A DNA stretch of 43,311 bases from positions 1 through 43,311 of the forward strand of contig JAISBK010000113.1 in assembly GCA_031266255.1 (NCBI GenBank). The letters run 5' to 3'. The stretch's first letter is position 1. Each line of letters begins with the position of its first letter. The notes beneath the pieces were generated by a model. The model saw only the letters and a list, made by a program, of their open reading frames with translations, searched no databases and was not told the DNA's origin. Positions 42,592-43,311 of this stretch are shown here, in pieces. The stretch is from Treponema sp. GTDB lineage: Bacteria > Spirochaetota > Spirochaetia > Treponematales > Breznakiellaceae. A program made the position numbers and the translations under genes.

Positions 42592-43220
42592 TGCGGCAAG
42601 GTAAACGTTCCTGCTGTATATGATTCTATACTTGCCGATGAGGTCGGCCTTAACAAGACCATAGAAGCGGGTATTATCATTTCCCAGAAATGGGCCGAAC
42701 GAAAACGCAAAATCCTCATCATCCTGCCCGCCAATTGCAAACGAACCCTGGGGCACCAGGTATTGCCCTATATACCCACCGTCTTCCTCCTTTGCAGCCC
42801 TTTACGCCAGAAGAAAGCAAAGACCGGCTCTACAACCTGGTGTCGGCTTGAAAGAGCGAGAGATCATTGCCGGAGTATCCAAACGCAACGCCGATTATTT
42901 TGAGAACGAGGCGGAGAAACTGGACGGCTGGGCCGAAGACCTAAAGCTCGGCCTCGAACGGGAAATCAAAGACATAGACAAGCAGATAAAGGAAACCCGC
43001 CGCCTTCTCGGTCGCCGCCCTGACCCTTGATGAAAAATTAAAGCGCCAAAGGGAGATCAAGAGCCTGGAAAGCGCCCGGAACATCAAACGGAAATCCCTC
43101 TTTGACACCCTGGACGACATCGACCGCCGCCGTGACGCGCTAATCGAAAGCATTGAAGAAAAATTGAAGATAGGGTACACTAAGCAAGTGTTATTCGAGA
43201 TCGAGTGGAGGCTGAGGTGA
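42592..43220 (+). pseudogene. Decayed SNF2-type helicase, internal deletion and frameshifts
   Basis: From 42592 one frame reads AVYDSILADEVGLNKTIEAG and IISQKWAERKRKILIILPANC, the N-terminal ATPase core of a SNF2/RapA-like helicase (normal form DEVGLGKT). The match fades after about residue 60. From 42848 a second frame gives a C-terminal coiled-coil (ADYFENEAEKLDGWAEDLK, then LEREIKDIDKQIKETRR) that breaks at 43030 and continues in a third frame (TLDEKLKRQREIK, then LFDTLDDIDRRRDALIESIEEKL, stop at 43220). Most of the helicase between the two parts is missing. The Walker A G is replaced by N. Such helicases with a coiled-coil tail are typical of defence or restriction islands. A 10-codon ORF overlapping its stop (43220) may be the cut-off start of a partner gene. 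Confidence 0.75.
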
Positions 43221-43254
43221 TGGTCGAGATTGTCAATACTACGAAAAATTAACG

Positions 43255-43295
43255 CAGATTACGCTCGGTGCGATGAGTGAAATCAGCGTAATCTG
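43255..43295 (+). repeat. Inverted repeat at the right edge
   Basis: CAGATTACGCT (43255-43265) and AGCGTAATCTG (43285-43295) are perfect complements around 19 bases. They directly follow the helicase remnant. This could be a mobile-element scar or a terminator without a T-run; the window ends before context is clear. Confidence 0.5.
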
Positions 43296-43311
43296 TGGAC
43301 AATGGTTCATG

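Overview
The window looks like the chromosome of a Treponema-type spirochaete. It carries a class B flagellin (FlaB), the spirochaete-only flagellar sheath protein FlaA, a spirochaete-type radical SAM/SPASM protein and a LolCDE set. The moderate base composition of most genes resembles the roughly 50% GC termite-gut treponemes more than T. denticola; that placement is inference. Almost all genes lie on the + strand in tightly packed operons.

Layout. 1-2640: end of an unknown gene, flaB with a sigma-28-like promoter and a structured leader, and an exported CBM9-like protein. 2704-9595: a five-gene block that looks like sugar/glycan biosynthesis (radical SAM/SPASM with a nucleotidyltransferase-like N-terminus, GT-A-like protein, SpsF-type cytidylyltransferase, PseG-like/methyltransferase fusion, ATP-grasp ligase). 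Its place between flaB and flaA makes flagellin or surface glycan modification an attractive hypothesis. 9667-12570: cell-wall amidase, GerMN protein and flaA, with a near-consensus promoter and a strong terminator for flaA. 12592-15048: a RelA/SpoT-synthetase-TPR fusion and, convergent to it, a histone-deacetylase-like enzyme. 15272-20441: grpE, dnaK, dnaJ and prfB, the last with a programmed +1 frameshift. 20478-30928: a PEGA-domain protein, ftsY, an exported unknown, lolC-lolD-lolE, metG and a FemAB-type peptidoglycan branching enzyme.

30990-34270 is a visibly AT-rich, probably acquired segment: a small membrane protein, a carbon-nitrogen hydrolase bracketed by two related 65-97 bp repeats resembling gene-cassette recombination sites, and a MATE exporter on the - strand whose leader contains an intrinsic terminator. 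34473-40607 returns to the host composition and encodes purine breakdown: a three-subunit xanthine dehydrogenase (xdhABC) with a promoter that predicts leaderless mRNA, two small exported proteins (one DUF192) and guanine deaminase. 40616-42499 is a second AT-rich segment (fluoride channel CrcB, a YkvA/DUF1232 protein, an arsenite/bile-acid-type transporter). 42592-43220 is the decayed remnant of a SNF2-type helicase, suggesting that the right edge was once an accessory or defence island.

The most interesting items are the flaB leader (CsrA-like hairpin plus sigma-28 promoter), the SPASM/PseG glycan block between the two filament genes, the attC-like repeats, the attenuator-like leader of the MATE gene and the leaderless xdhA promoter. 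No rRNA, tRNA or CRISPR array was seen.
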